Assembly (NCBI GenBank): GCA_026989355.1
Contig: JALSJM010000002.1
Location: 124,001-188,000, forward strand
Source of the DNA: Paracoccaceae bacterium
GTDB lineage: Bacteria; Pseudomonadota; Alphaproteobacteria; Rhodobacterales; Rhodobacteraceae
Length of the DNA stretch: 64,000 nucleotides
Direction of reading: 5' to 3'
Part shown: in pieces, positions 1-9,289 of the stretch
Position numbering within the stretch: position 1 is the first letter of the stretch
Layout of the letters: each line of letters opens with the position of its first letter
The notes under the pieces: generated by a model
Told to the model about the DNA's origin: nothing
Seen by the model: the letters and a program-made list of their open reading frames with translations, nothing else
Database searches by the model: none
Made by a program: the position numbers and the translations under genes

Positions 1-1
1 A

Positions 2-460
2 TCGAAGAAGCCGCTTCTGATCGGGTTGATTCTTGCCCTGGCCGGGGCAGGTGGTGGCTTCTATGCGGCTCAGTCCGGATTGCTGTTCGGCAACAAGGAA
101 GAGAAGGTCACCGACAACGGGAATGATGGATATGCCGGAGAGGAATCTTCCCCTTTGCCCGAAGTTGCTTTCGTGCCTGTCGAGCAGATCATCATTTCCC
201 TCGGCAGGAATGCAGCGAACGAGCACCTGCTCTTCAAGTCGCAGATCGAGGTAGACAAGGGCAATGAGGAACAGGTGACAGCGTTGATGCCGCGAATCGT
301 GGATGTAATGAACAGCTACCTGAGGGCGGTGGATGTTCGCGTGCTCGAAGATCCAAAGGCACTGATCAAGTTGCGCGCCCAGTTGCTGCGTCGCATCCGA
401 ACGGTCGCAGGAGAGGATCGGGTGCGCGACCTTCTCATCATGGAATTTGTTCTGAACTAG
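2..460 (+). CDS. fliL: Flagellar basal body-associated protein FliL (5' end outside window)
   Basis: This is the C-terminal 152 codons of FliL, an inner-membrane protein that surrounds the stator at the flagellar motor. The frame is open from base 2, so the true start lies upstream. A hydrophobic membrane segment with glycine-rich LALAGAGGGF occurs in the first 30 visible residues. An acidic linker follows, then the periplasmic FliL domain (VEQIIISLGRN..., then a helix ending VRDLLIMEFVLN). The ending with hydrophobic residues and Asn is typical of the family. The next gene starts 9 bases after the stop, and motA lies further downstream, so this is the tail of a motor operon. Confidence 0.88.
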   Translation, partial: SKKPLLIGLILALAGAGGGFYAAQSGLLFGNKEEKVTDNGNDGYAGEESSPLPEVAFVPVEQIIISLGRNAANEHLLFKSQIEVDKGNEEQVTALMPRIVDVMNSYLRAVDVRVLEDPKALIKLRAQLLRRIRTVAGEDRVRDLLIMEFVLN

Positions 461-469
461 GGGGATGAC

Positions 470-979
470 ATGAATCTCATTGCCGACATCCTGCTGGTTG
501 CCGCGGCACTTGCCGCCACCTTTTACTGTTTCATCCTGTCGCGTCGCCTGAGCCGCTTCAACGATCTGGAAAAGGGGGTCGGCGGAGCGGTGGCCGTCAT
601 GTCCGCACAGGTTGACGACATGACAAAGACCTTGGCGCGCGCGCAGACCGCGGCGGTTGGCTCCACGAGCTCGCTCGAAAGCCTCACGAAACGTGCCGAG
701 GATGTTGCAGCACGGCTTGAACTGCTGGTTGCGGCCATGCACGATCTTCCGGTGCAGGGGGCAACAGGCGCCCGGAAGTCCGAACAGGGGCAAAAGCCAT
801 CCGGAACAGAAACCGGCCCTGGTCGCACAACGGCTCGTGATGCCGCCCCTGAGCAGAAGAACGCGAAACCGGCAGAGCCTCGCGAACAACAAGACGGTGT
901 CCTGCCTGGCGAGGATCCGGAAAGGACAGGCCCCCTGTTTCTGCGGCACCGGGACAGGCTGGAAGAGGCAGCCCAATGA
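470..979 (+). CDS. DUF6468-like membrane protein of the flagellar operon
   Basis: This gene encodes 169 residues. One N-terminal transmembrane helix (about residues 4-24, IADILLVAAALAATFYCFIL) is followed by a basic RR-LSRFNDLEKG stretch and a heptad-like helix to about residue 95. The rest is a low-complexity tail rich in Glu, Pro, Gln and Lys. Size, topology and position between fliL and a MotE-like gene fit the DUF6468 proteins of alphaproteobacterial flagellar clusters, a match made from memory and not searched. The stop overlaps the start of the next gene (ATGA), which implies translational coupling. Molecular role unknown; a stator or motor accessory function is inferred from context only. 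Confidence 0.6.
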   Translation: MNLIADILLVAAALAATFYCFILSRRLSRFNDLEKGVGGAVAVMSAQVDDMTKTLARAQTAAVGSTSSLESLTKRAEDVAARLELLVAAMHDLPVQGATGARKSEQGQKPSGTETGPGRTTARDAAPEQKNAKPAEPREQQDGVLPGEDPERTGPLFLRHRDRLEEAAQ

Positions 980-1593
980 GCCGGAAAGCACAGCACAAGG
1001 CAAGACAGGACACCCCCCGCCGGAAGGCCGGGCGGGGGGCTCTCATGGTGATCGCCAGTCTGTTCCTGGCTTCCGGAATTCTCCGGTTGCTCGACGGAAC
1101 CGGTGAAGCAATCGCCAAAAGCATAGAAGAGATGTCTCATTCGGAAGCCGAGGTAAAACCAGGATCTCAGGCCTGCGAGACTCCCGAGGGTATTGGCGAA
1201 TTGCTCGCAGCTCTTCAGGAGCGAGAAGCGCGCATCATTGAACGCGAAGCGCGCCTGAAAGACAGACTGAAAGTTCTCTCGGTTGCCGAAACCCGATTGA
1301 AACAGGAAATGGAAGCCCTTGAAAAGGCTGAAAGCGAACTTGAAAAAACGATCGCTATGGCCGACAGCGCGGCAGAGAAAGACATCAGCCGCCTCACGGC
1401 GATGTACGAAAACATGAAGCCAAAGGCTGCCGCAGCGCTGTTTGCCGAAATGGATCCGGAGTTCGCAGCAGGCTTTCTGAGCCGTATGCGTCCGGATGCT
1501 GCCGCAGCCATAATGGCGGGGCTTGATCCTCAGGCGGCATATACGATCAGCGTCGTTCTGGCTGGAAGGAACGCAAACACGCTTTCCGAATGA
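976..1593 (+). CDS. MotE-like protein with MgtE-N/FliG-like helical domain
   Basis: This 205-residue protein has an N-terminal basic stretch, a transmembrane or signal-anchor helix (about residues 20-45, ALMVIASLFLASGILRLL) and a long charged coiled coil (about 80-135). It ends in the short helical domain YENMKPKAAAALFAEMD...LSRMRPDAAAAIMAGLDP that is shared by MgtE N-termini, FliG and MotE. In rhizobia MotE is a periplasmic chaperone for MotC. Here the gene lies in an alphaproteobacterial motor operon and overlaps the upstream gene by four bases. Family placement rests on the visible C-terminal motif. Whether it chaperones a stator partner in this organism is inference. Confidence 0.75.
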   Translation: MSRKAQHKARQDTPRRKAGRGALMVIASLFLASGILRLLDGTGEAIAKSIEEMSHSEAEVKPGSQACETPEGIGELLAALQEREARIIEREARLKDRLKVLSVAETRLKQEMEALEKAESELEKTIAMADSAAEKDISRLTAMYENMKPKAAAALFAEMDPEFAAGFLSRMRPDAAAAIMAGLDPQAAYTISVVLAGRNANTLSE

Positions 1594-1671
1594 CTGTGAG
1601 GAAGAGGGATTGTTAACCCGCATCTGCAAAGGTCATGCCAATGATATTGGCCCGGTGATGGAGTGTGAAAC

Positions 1672-2541
1672 ATGATCAGTATCGTCGGCATAGTCCTGAT
1701 CTTTGTTTGCGTTTTCGGGGTTTATATCCTGCATGGCGGGGATCTCGGGATCGTACTTGGTGCTCTGCCGGCCGAGATGGCTACCATCGGGGGGGCTGCG
1801 GTTGGTGCCTTTATCATCGCCAATGACATGTCAGTGGTGAAGCAGACCGCCAGGGATCTGGGCAAGGTGTTCAAAGGGCCCAAATGGAAGCACGAGGATT
1901 ACCGCGATCTTCTGTGCCTGTTGTTCGAACTGATCCGTATGGCCCGACAGAATCCGGTAGCTCTCGAAGAGCATATCGAGGCACCGGAAGAATCGTCGAT
2001 CTTTTCGCGTTATCCGAAGATTCTGACCGACAAGGAAGCGATAGCCCTGATCTGTGACACATTGCGTTCGGCATCAATGAACTACGATGATCCACATCAG
2101 GTGGAAGAGGTTCTCGAGAAACGGATGGACGCAAATCTGGAACATGCGCTCCATTCAAGTCATGCACTTCAGGCGGTTGCCGATGGTTTGCCGGCTCTGG
2201 GTATCGTTGCGGCGGTTCTTGGCGTGGTCAAGACGATGGGTTCGATCGATCAACCACCTGAAATTCTCGGCAAGATGATCGGTGGAGCCCTTGTCGGAAC
2301 GTTTCTGGGTATCTTCCTCGCCTATGGAATCGTTGGACCGATGGGTGCGAAGGTGAAGCATATCATTGAAGAGGATTCGCACTTCTATCATCTGATCCGT
2401 GAGGTTCTGGTTGCGAACCTGTATAACCATGCGACGAATATCTGTATTGAAGTCGGACGCCAGAATGCGCCGGGCCACAACCGCCCAAGCTTTGCGGAGC
2501 TAGAGGAGGCTCTGAAAGCGGTAAAGCAGGATGCCGCCTGA
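1672..2541 (+). CDS. motA: Flagellar motor stator protein MotA
   Basis: MotA is the proton-channel stator subunit that works with MotB in the inner membrane. The 289-residue length is normal. Four hydrophobic helices are visible: residues 1-20, about 30-50 (the GGAAVGAFIIAND segment), about 165-190 (LPALGIVAAVLGVVKTMG, the conserved TM3) and about 200-225 (GALVGTFLGIFLAYGIVGP, TM4). The charged cytoplasmic loop between TM2 and TM3 contains DYRDLLCLLFELIRMARQ. The stop codon overlaps the start of the next gene by one base (TGATG). A 78-bp gap separates it from the MotE-like gene. No motB is present in the window. Confidence 0.95.
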   Translation: MISIVGIVLIFVCVFGVYILHGGDLGIVLGALPAEMATIGGAAVGAFIIANDMSVVKQTARDLGKVFKGPKWKHEDYRDLLCLLFELIRMARQNPVALEEHIEAPEESSIFSRYPKILTDKEAIALICDTLRSASMNYDDPHQVEEVLEKRMDANLEHALHSSHALQAVADGLPALGIVAAVLGVVKTMGSIDQPPEILGKMIGGALVGTFLGIFLAYGIVGPMGAKVKHIIEEDSHFYHLIREVLVANLYNHATNICIEVGRQNAPGHNRPSFAELEEALKAVKQDAA

Positions 2542-4982
2542 TGCATTGGCTTGCGGCGATTCTGTTGCTTCTGCTTTCTACTGCACCGAAGGCTGAAACG
2601 GTCATGGTGCAATCCGGAGATCATGCGGGGTTTTCCCGCCTTGTTTTTCCTTTTGAAACGCGGACCGGCTGGCAGATGGGCCGCATTGGAGATAGATATG
2701 AAATCCATTTCTCGCAAAATGATCTCGGATTTGATTTCAGCAGGGTTTTCAGGAAGATAGATCGTTCCCGGATCAAGACATTGCGTATCGCGCGACGTGC
2801 GGGGAAACCAGCCGTACAGATCGAACTCGGATGCGATTGCCATGCAGATGCGTTCGAGTTCCGCCCCGGCTTGCTGGTGATTGACGTGAAAGACGGCCCC
2901 CCTGACAAGGATTCTCCCTTTGAAAAGGGGCTTGCCGGTGATGAGGTCAATGGCACTCCCGAAGCGAACCATACAACCTTCTCCGGATTGCAGGCGCAAG
3001 ATGCCGAGCTTCGACCACATGTCTTTTCTTCTGAGGTATCAGGGGGTGCAGAGCTGGAGCCGGATGTAACGAAAAAGACAGATCCCTTGTATGACCAGAA
3101 TGGTTTTCGGAAAGCCGAAAGGCTTCAGCTTCCTCTGATGCTGGATCACGAACGCACCCTGCCGCCTCTGCTTCAGCCGTGGCTGGAGCCGTCGCAAAAG
3201 GAAAAAATGCGGGAAGCCGTGATTGCCGAAATCGGCCGTGCTGCCAGTCAAGGTTTGCTGACACCGCAAATCGAAATACCGGAAATTCCGGAGCAAAAGC
3301 CCGAAGCGGTTCAGAAGAAACATGCCCCGGAAACTGCAGAAATACAGGGAACGCGCACATTTTCGGATCAAGTACCCAGCATGGCAAACCTCCCGGAACA
3401 GAGAACACTGCCGATCCATGTCAGAACAGGTGTTGATCGTGATAACTCGGAAGCTGCAGAAAGGCTGGTTGCTCTCGATGAAAATGGCGAAGCCTGTCTG
3501 CCTGACAGTTTGTTTGATCTATCTTCCTGGGGTAAACCGGAAGCACCATTTCATGGTGTCACCACCAGTCGTGCGGCGCTTGTGAAAGAGTTTGACCGTG
3601 TAGACCCCCATGACGCGACAATCCTTGCAAAGGCTTACGTCTATGCCGGTTTTGGGGCCGAAGCAAACATGGTCCTCGAAACCTTCGATGTTGAGAAAGA
3701 AGACGCTGCAATCCTTCGTATAATGGCTGAAATCATGGATGATGGCTGGGCATTCGAACGTGGTGGGCTTGCTGCTCAGATCGCCTGTGATGCTCCTGTG
3801 GCTTTGTGGGCGGCGTTGTCGTTGCCTGATTTTTCCCGAGGGCTCACGATCAACCGGGCAGCCATAAAACGTGCTTTTGCGGCTTTGCCCCCGCATTTGC
3901 GCCGTCATCTGGGGCCGATACTTGCCAGGCGATTTCTGACCGCTGGTGACAGGGAAACGGCTCTTTCCATCAGGAATGCCATAGAACGCGTGAACGAAAC
4001 ATCATCTGCCAGTATTGCACTGATGAATGCTGCCTTTCAGGAGCAGGCAGGCGAGATCGAAGGAATGCAGGAAACACTTGCGAAGGTTTATCGGTCTGAC
4101 AGAACTCTTTCTGCAGAGGCGCTGGTGAAGCTTCTAGAAGCAAAGATCGAAAGCGGTGCCGAAATAGAGCCGCAACTGATAGAGTCGGCTGCTGCACAAG
4201 CATTTGAACTGAAAGGCACACAGCTTGGCCGTGATCTTGCTCGGGTCCACGTTCTGGCTCTTGGAAAAGCTCACAGATACGCTGAAGCAATTGATGAATT
4301 GCGAACCTTTGTTCGGATTGAAGAGGTTGGCAAGGTGACAGAGCAGACCTTGTGGGAGACACTACTGGCCGATGCCTTGCTGGATGAAGACGAAGCCTTT
4401 CTGCTGTTCGTATTTTCGGCAAAAAACGATCTGGTGCGGGTCAGGCCGGATTCGCCACTGCAGCGCTCAACAGCGCAAAGACTGATTGAAATGGGGTTTC
4501 CTGAAATGGCTCGCACGATACTGGCCATACCGGCAGTTCCGCAACTGGAAGACAGATTGATACTTGCCCGGGGGCTTCTGGCGGAAGATCGACCAGAAGA
4601 AGCATTGACGAGGCTTGGCGAGGCAGAGGGAAAGGAAGCAATGCGTCTGCGCGCGCAGGCCCTGGCGGAGCTGGGCAGAGCAGAGGAAGCCGCATCAATC
4701 TACAAGATGTTGAAAGATACGGAAGCGTTGCGCGAAATCCTGTGGACACGGCAGATCTGGCCTTCCTTGGGCGAGATAGCTGTCGGCCCTCAAAAGGCTG
4801 TGGCCGAACTTGCAGCGAATACTGAGCCCGAAGCTGGAGCAATGTCCTCTGAAGAAAGTGTTCCGTTCCAGGATGCAGAGTTGTCGCGCTTCCGGGTCAG
4901 GCTTGCACGAAGTCAGGCCACTCGACAGGCGGTACGCAATATCCTGGAAGCATATCCTGGTCCCGCTGATGACGAATCATGA
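2541..4982 (+). CDS. Large secreted helical-repeat (TPR-like) protein linked to motA
   Basis: This 813-residue protein starts with a signal peptide (MHWLAAILLLLLSTAPKAET, cleavage expected near residue 19). Residues 20-115 are a beta-rich region reminiscent of AMIN-type domains, with a C-D-C at about 99-101. A long acidic and Pro/Glu-rich linker runs to about 290. The rest is alpha-helical with repeated Leu/Ala-rich pairs (for example LARGLLAEDRPEEALTRLGE and AQALAELGRAEEAASIYKML), which read as degenerate TPRs. The start overlaps the motA stop, so it is co-translated with the stator gene. It is probably periplasmic or outer-membrane associated. I recognise no named family; a motor-accessory role is inferred from the operon. 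Confidence 0.7.
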   Translation: MHWLAAILLLLLSTAPKAETVMVQSGDHAGFSRLVFPFETRTGWQMGRIGDRYEIHFSQNDLGFDFSRVFRKIDRSRIKTLRIARRAGKPAVQIELGCDCHADAFEFRPGLLVIDVKDGPPDKDSPFEKGLAGDEVNGTPEANHTTFSGLQAQDAELRPHVFSSEVSGGAELEPDVTKKTDPLYDQNGFRKAERLQLPLMLDHERTLPPLLQPWLEPSQKEKMREAVIAEIGRAASQGLLTPQIEIPEIPEQKPEAVQKKHAPETAEIQGTRTFSDQVPSMANLPEQRTLPIHVRTGVDRDNSEAAERLVALDENGEACLPDSLFDLSSWGKPEAPFHGVTTSRAALVKEFDRVDPHDATILAKAYVYAGFGAEANMVLETFDVEKEDAAILRIMAEIMDDGWAFERGGLAAQIACDAPVALWAALSLPDFSRGLTINRAAIKRAFAALPPHLRRHLGPILARRFLTAGDRETALSIRNAIERVNETSSASIALMNAAFQEQAGEIEGMQETLAKVYRSDRTLSAEALVKLLEAKIESGAEIEPQLIESAAAQAFELKGTQLGRDLARVHVLALGKAHRYAEAIDELRTFVRIEEVGKVTEQTLWETLLADALLDEDEAFLLFVFSAKNDLVRVRPDSPLQRSTAQRLIEMGFPEMARTILAIPAVPQLEDRLILARGLLAEDRPEEALTRLGEAEGKEAMRLRAQALAELGRAEEAASIYKMLKDTEALREILWTRQIWPSLGEIAVGPQKAVAELAANTEPEAGAMSSEESVPFQDAELSRFRVRLARSQATRQAVRNILEAYPGPADDES

Positions 4983-5060
4983 TTAGGGCTTGTTGACGTT
5001 TACTTGAGATGAAGAACGGTAACGGCGAGGGCGATCATGTTGTCCAGGCTTCGAAGCCGC
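4983..5060 (-). mobile_element. Possible 3' scar of an IS5-family insertion sequence
   Basis: This is the 78-bp gap between two convergent genes. It begins with GGGCTTGTTGACGTTTA, which resembles the GGCTTTGTTGAATAAA-type terminal inverted repeats of the IS903 group. On the minus strand it reads RLRSLDNMIALAVTVLHLK then stop, which looks like the last codons of such a transposase. No second terminal repeat or transposase body is present. The fragment is short, so the call is tentative. Confidence 0.35.
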
Positions 5061-5540
5061 TTACCAGCCGATATAATCTTCGAAACGCTCTACCTGCTTG
5101 CGCCAGATTTCGACCATGTCTTCGAAGTTCTTTTCGCCTATACCATCGAAACGTGCGTTTACGTCCATCTCGAGGAACGGATCGAGTTCGTCATCGATAT
5201 AGGCCTTGGCAAAACGCTGATCCCGGTTCCATTCGTTGATCTTGAGTGCGCTTATGCCCACGGGCAGATCGTATCCGGCGCCAAATTGGATTGCCGTGCA
5301 GTTTTCGTGGTTGTTGTCGCAACCATAGAAATAGATGGCAAATTTCGTGTCCGATACGCGGGTTTCGATCTTCGGGTCGCCCTGGTTGTCGGTGGTCAGG
5401 GTTGCCGGGTAGCCGTAATCCTGCATGCGTTTCAGGATGGCCTGAGGATCGCTGGCCAGAACTTCTGCACGAAGATGGCCCCCCGCACTGGCAAGCAGGG
5501 CCGCGATACCGACCGTGAAAAGTGTTTGACTGATATTCAT
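5061..5540 (-). CDS. YbjN-like secreted protein
   Basis: This gene encodes 159 residues from the ATG at 5540, chosen because GGGAGG lies just upstream; an earlier in-frame start lacks such a site. A signal peptide (MNISQTLFTVGIAALLASAGGHLRA) is followed by a domain with MQDYGYPATLTTDNQGDPKI, FAIYFYGC and ISALKINEWNRDQRFAKAYID. This pattern is typical of the YbjN (putative sensory transduction regulator) fold, especially the INEWN-R-FAKAYID motif. It stands alone between a possible IS scar and smc. Biological role unknown. Confidence 0.75.
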   Translation of the reverse strand: MNISQTLFTVGIAALLASAGGHLRAEVLASDPQAILKRMQDYGYPATLTTDNQGDPKIETRVSDTKFAIYFYGCDNNHENCTAIQFGAGYDLPVGISALKINEWNRDQRFAKAYIDDELDPFLEMDVNARFDGIGEKNFEDMVEIWRKQVERFEDYIGW

Positions 5541-5612
5541 GGAACCTCCCACCGTGAATAACCATTCCGCAAAATCAATCACTGTTTCCGCTGCAGGTCA
5601 ATGTGCCTTTTG

Positions 5613-8600
5613 TCAGGCGACCATCTTCTCGGCCTGCTTGAGATCGACACTCACCAGCTGGCTGACCCCTTGCTCAGCCATCGTCACACCGAAAAGACGA
5701 TCCATGCGCGACATGGTCACCGCATGGTGGGTGATGATCAGAAAGCGGGTGTCGGTACGCCGGGTCATTTCGTCGAGCATGTCGCAGAAACGGGTGACAT
5801 TGGCATCATCCAGCGGTGCGTCCACCTCGTCGAGCACACAGATCGGGGCGGGATTGGCCAGGAATACTGCAAAGATGAGGGCAAGAGCCGTCAGTGTCTG
5901 TTCGCCACCCGAAAGCAGGCTGAGTGTTGAAAGCTTCTTGCCCGGCGGCTGACACATGATTTCAAGGCCGGCTTCCAGCGGATCATCACTTTCCACCAGC
6001 ACCAGCTTGGCCTCACCACCGCCAAACAGATGGGTAAACAGCATGGAAAAATTGTTGTTCACCTGCTCGAATGCAGTCAGCAGGCGTTCGCGCCCCTCCT
6101 TGTTGAGTCCGGCGATTCCGGCACGCAACTTCTTGACCGCTTCTTCCAGATCCGCGATTTCCGCACAAAGGGAATCGTGCTCTTCCCGAACTTCTCGGGC
6201 ATCTTCCTCGGCGCGCAGATTGACGGCGCCAAGCGCCTCGCGCTGGCGTTTCAGGCGGTTTACATCCGCTTCAAGCGATTCCGCCGAGGGCATGTTGTCA
6301 GGGTCGCAATCCAGCGTTTCCAGAAGCTCCGACGGCGAGGTTTCCATCTCTTCCTGGATCCGTTCCTCGGCGGCAGCAATGGTTTCGCGGGCGGCTTCGG
6401 TGCGGGCTTCGGCTCGGGCGCGGGTTTCGCGCGCATCACTGGCCGCTCGCTCGGCCTCGCGTTCTTTTTCCACGGCAGTCCGGTGTGCGCTTTCGGCCGC
6501 CGACAGGGCATCTGCGGCCTGTGCCAGCCGGGCTTCTGCGGTGCGGATCGCCTTGGCCAGCTCATCGCGCCTGGCAGAGATTTCGGTCGGTGTCGCCAAT
6601 GCCGCTTCAAGCTCTGCTTCCGCTTCGTTCCTGCGCCTGTCCAGTTCTCCCATACGTCCGGCAGCGTTTTCCAGGCGCAGACGCCAGCCGCTGATTTCCT
6701 TGGAGATTTCCTGCCGGCGTTTCAGCCGTGCATCGCCTTCGCGGCGCAGTTCATCATGAGCCGAGCGCTTCGACATCATGGTAATACGCGCCGCCTCGAC
6801 AGTTGTTTTCACGTCTTCCACTTCGGATCGGGCCGCTTCCACATCGCCCAGTTCGGCTAGCGCTTCTTCGGCTTCCTTCATGCGCACGCGCGCGGCCATG
6901 GCGGCCTCTTCATGGCGGGCCACAGCGAGTTGCACGCTTTCAAGCTTTCCGGCGAGCAGGCTCCTGTCGGCTTCGGCCCGGGTCAAAGCGCGGCTGGCTT
7001 CGGCAAGCGCGTGATCGGCCAGCCGTCGGCGTTCGCGTGCAGCTGAATCCTCGGCGGTGAAACGCGCCAGTTCTTCCTTCAGCATCTCATGCGCGCGGGA
7101 AGCGCCATCAGCCCTTCCCTGAGCCTCTTCCAGATCGCGCTTGAGTGCAACCAGACGGTTGAGTTGTTGCAGACGCAATGCCGCCGCGCTTGGTGCATCT
7201 TCGGCGGCGGCGCGAAACCCGTCCCAGCGCCACAGATCGCCCTCGATGCTGACAAGCCTCTGCCCCGGCAGCAGTTTTTCCTGGAGACGCTCACCCTCTT
7301 CCCGGGAAACCAGCCCCACCTGAGCCATCCGCCGGGCCAGAACTTCGGGAACACTGACATGGGTTGCAAGTGTTTCGACACCCTCGGGCAGGAATTGCGG
7401 GCGTTCGTATCCCGGCAGCTCGACCCAGCCCGAGGTGGCGCCGGGGCCGGCAAGGGGGGCGCGCAGATCGTCGGCCAATGCCGCGCCAATCGCCTTTTCG
7501 AATCCGGGCTCCACCTGCACCATGTCAAGCAGCTGCCCACCTTCGACAGTATCACGATCGACGAGCCTGGCCAGTGCCGTTACCTCGGCACGCAGGGCGC
7601 TGGCCTCGCCTTCAGCCTCGGAACGTTTCGCGCGCGCCTGTGCTTCGCGTGCCTGTGCCTCGGTGCGGGCTTTGTCGACTGCCTGCAAGGTTTCTTCAGC
7701 TACCTGTGCTTCGGCGCGCGCCTGTTCAAGCGCATCCCGCGCTTTGGCAAGCCCGGTTTCGGCGCTTTTCAGCGCGGCCTCGGCATCTTGCGCCGCAATG
7801 CGGGCCTGCGAGGTTTCGGCTTCGCTTTTCTCCAGCATCTTTCGGCTGTCTTCCGCCAGACGCTGGACCGATTGGCAGCGGGCTGAAAGGCGTGCGACAT
7901 CCTCCTGCATCTGGCTCAGTGCTGCTTCGCGTTCCCGCAGGATCTGTGCAGCTTCCGTTGCTTCCTGCGCTGCCAGTGCCAGACGTTCCTCATGGCCTTC
8001 TCCGGCCTTTTCAAGCTGTTCCAGTTCCCATTCCAGACGCTTTATGGTTTCTTCAGCGTCCTTGTTCAGCCCCTCTTCGCGGGTGCGATCATGAGCAAGC
8101 TGCTGAATGCGGGACTGCAGGGCCTCGATCTTTTCCTGGGCCCGGGCCTTCTGATCGGCCAGGGAGTCGCGCTCCACGGCAAGTCTCTGGACAACGGCAG
8201 CAGCGATCGATTCCTCTTCACGCAGGGGCGGCAGCCGGTTTTCGCTTTCCTGGCGGACTCTGACCGCTTCGCGTGCGGCGCCTTCTGCCTTGCCGGCGCG
8301 GGTTGTGGCTTCCGAAAGCGCGGTCTCGGCCGCAAGGCGCGCCTCGTCCGCCTCTTTCCAGCGGCGATAAAGCAAGAGCCCCTCGTGGTTGCGCAGTTCA
8401 TCACCGATCGCACGATAACGCGCGGCCTGACGGGCTTGACGGGCAAGCTGCGAAAGCTGTCCGGCAAGTTGTTCGACAACATCACGAACCCGCGCAAGAT
8501 TCGTCTCGGTGGCATTGAGCTTCAGCTCCGCCTCGTGACGGCGCTGATAGAGGCCGGAAATGCCGGCTGCTTCTTCCAGAACACGACGACGGGCCCTGGG

Positions 8601-9068
8601 CTTGGCGTTGATGAGTTCGGCAATCTGCCCCTGCCGCACCAGTGCTGGCGAATGTGCCCCCGTCGAGGCATCGGCGAACAGCATCTGCACATCACGCGCC
8701 CGCACATCCTTGCCGTTGACCTTGTAGGCACTGCCGGCGTCGCGGGTGATGCGGCGCACGATTTCAAGCATGTCACTGTCGTTGAAGCCTGCAGGGGCAA
8801 GGCGGTCGCTGTTATCCAGCGTCAGGCCGACTTCGGCGAAATTGCGTGCCGGGCGCGTGGCGGCGCCGGCAAAGATCACGTCTTCCATGCCGCCTCCGCG
8901 CATGGCCTTGGGGCGGTTTTCCCCCATCACCCAGCGAAGTGCTTCAAGCAGATTCGACTTGCCGCAGCCGTTCGGTCCGACAACACCCGTCAATCCCGGC
9001 GCGATGACAAGATCGGTCGGATCGACAAAACTCTTGAAACCGTTGAGGCGAAGTCTGGTGAACTGCAC
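5613..9068 (-). CDS. smc: Chromosome segregation ATPase SMC
   Basis: SMC forms the condensin core with ScpA and ScpB and organises and segregates the chromosome. From the GTG at 9068 the protein has 1151 residues and begins VQFTRLRLNGFKSF, the usual SMC N-terminus. An in-frame extension to 9146 exists but does not look conserved. Walker A GPNGCGKSN lies at residues 31-39. Long coiled coils flank a hinge near the middle (DTVEGGQLLDMVQVEPGFEKAIG). The signature LLSGGEQTLTALAL and Walker B PICVLDEVDAPLDD are near the C-terminus. All ATPase motifs are intact. It is transcribed away from the cobalamin locus. Confidence 0.97.
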   Translation of the reverse strand: MQFTRLRLNGFKSFVDPTDLVIAPGLTGVVGPNGCGKSNLLEALRWVMGENRPKAMRGGGMEDVIFAGAATRPARNFAEVGLTLDNSDRLAPAGFNDSDMLEIVRRITRDAGSAYKVNGKDVRARDVQMLFADASTGAHSPALVRQGQIAELINAKPRARRRVLEEAAGISGLYQRRHEAELKLNATETNLARVRDVVEQLAGQLSQLARQARQAARYRAIGDELRNHEGLLLYRRWKEADEARLAAETALSEATTRAGKAEGAAREAVRVRQESENRLPPLREEESIAAAVVQRLAVERDSLADQKARAQEKIEALQSRIQQLAHDRTREEGLNKDAEETIKRLEWELEQLEKAGEGHEERLALAAQEATEAAQILREREAALSQMQEDVARLSARCQSVQRLAEDSRKMLEKSEAETSQARIAAQDAEAALKSAETGLAKARDALEQARAEAQVAEETLQAVDKARTEAQAREAQARAKRSEAEGEASALRAEVTALARLVDRDTVEGGQLLDMVQVEPGFEKAIGAALADDLRAPLAGPGATSGWVELPGYERPQFLPEGVETLATHVSVPEVLARRMAQVGLVSREEGERLQEKLLPGQRLVSIEGDLWRWDGFRAAAEDAPSAAALRLQQLNRLVALKRDLEEAQGRADGASRAHEMLKEELARFTAEDSAARERRRLADHALAEASRALTRAEADRSLLAGKLESVQLAVARHEEAAMAARVRMKEAEEALAELGDVEAARSEVEDVKTTVEAARITMMSKRSAHDELRREGDARLKRRQEISKEISGWRLRLENAAGRMGELDRRRNEAEAELEAALATPTEISARRDELAKAIRTAEARLAQAADALSAAESAHRTAVEKEREAERAASDARETRARAEARTEAARETIAAAEERIQEEMETSPSELLETLDCDPDNMPSAESLEADVNRLKRQREALGAVNLRAEEDAREVREEHDSLCAEIADLEEAVKKLRAGIAGLNKEGRERLLTAFEQVNNNFSMLFTHLFGGGEAKLVLVESDDPLEAGLEIMCQPPGKKLSTLSLLSGGEQTLTALALIFAVFLANPAPICVLDEVDAPLDDANVTRFCDMLDEMTRRTDTRFLIITHHAVTMSRMDRLFGVTMAEQGVSQLVSVDLKQAEKMVA

Positions 9069-9289
9069 TTCGGGCTGCCTGTACTGATTCCCACGCAGCC
9101 AAGATTCCCTGCGGATGGCTTGCAAGTCAACGCCAAGCCCCATCATATGGGAAAAATACCCAAGTTATCCACAACATCTTGCGGATTTACCCTGAACCCC
9201 TGGTGAAACCGCGCATTTCTTCAGCGATATGCTCATGCGATCAGGCTTGACCATCCTCCCGGATGGCGGCACAAGGAAAGAGCAAGGTT
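9069..9289. other. Divergent intergenic region between smc and the B12 riboswitch
   Basis: About 220 bp with no convincing gene. It must hold the smc promoter (minus) and the promoter of the cobalamin operon (plus). It includes an AT-rich stretch with TTATCCACA at about 9164-9172, which looks like a DnaA-box-type 9-mer. I could not choose promoter elements with confidence. Confidence 0.4.

Noticed and set aside
7992-9206. Plus-strand open frame of 404 codons
   Set aside because: It is antisense to the smc head and coiled-coil region, where the minus-strand ATPase motifs are intact.
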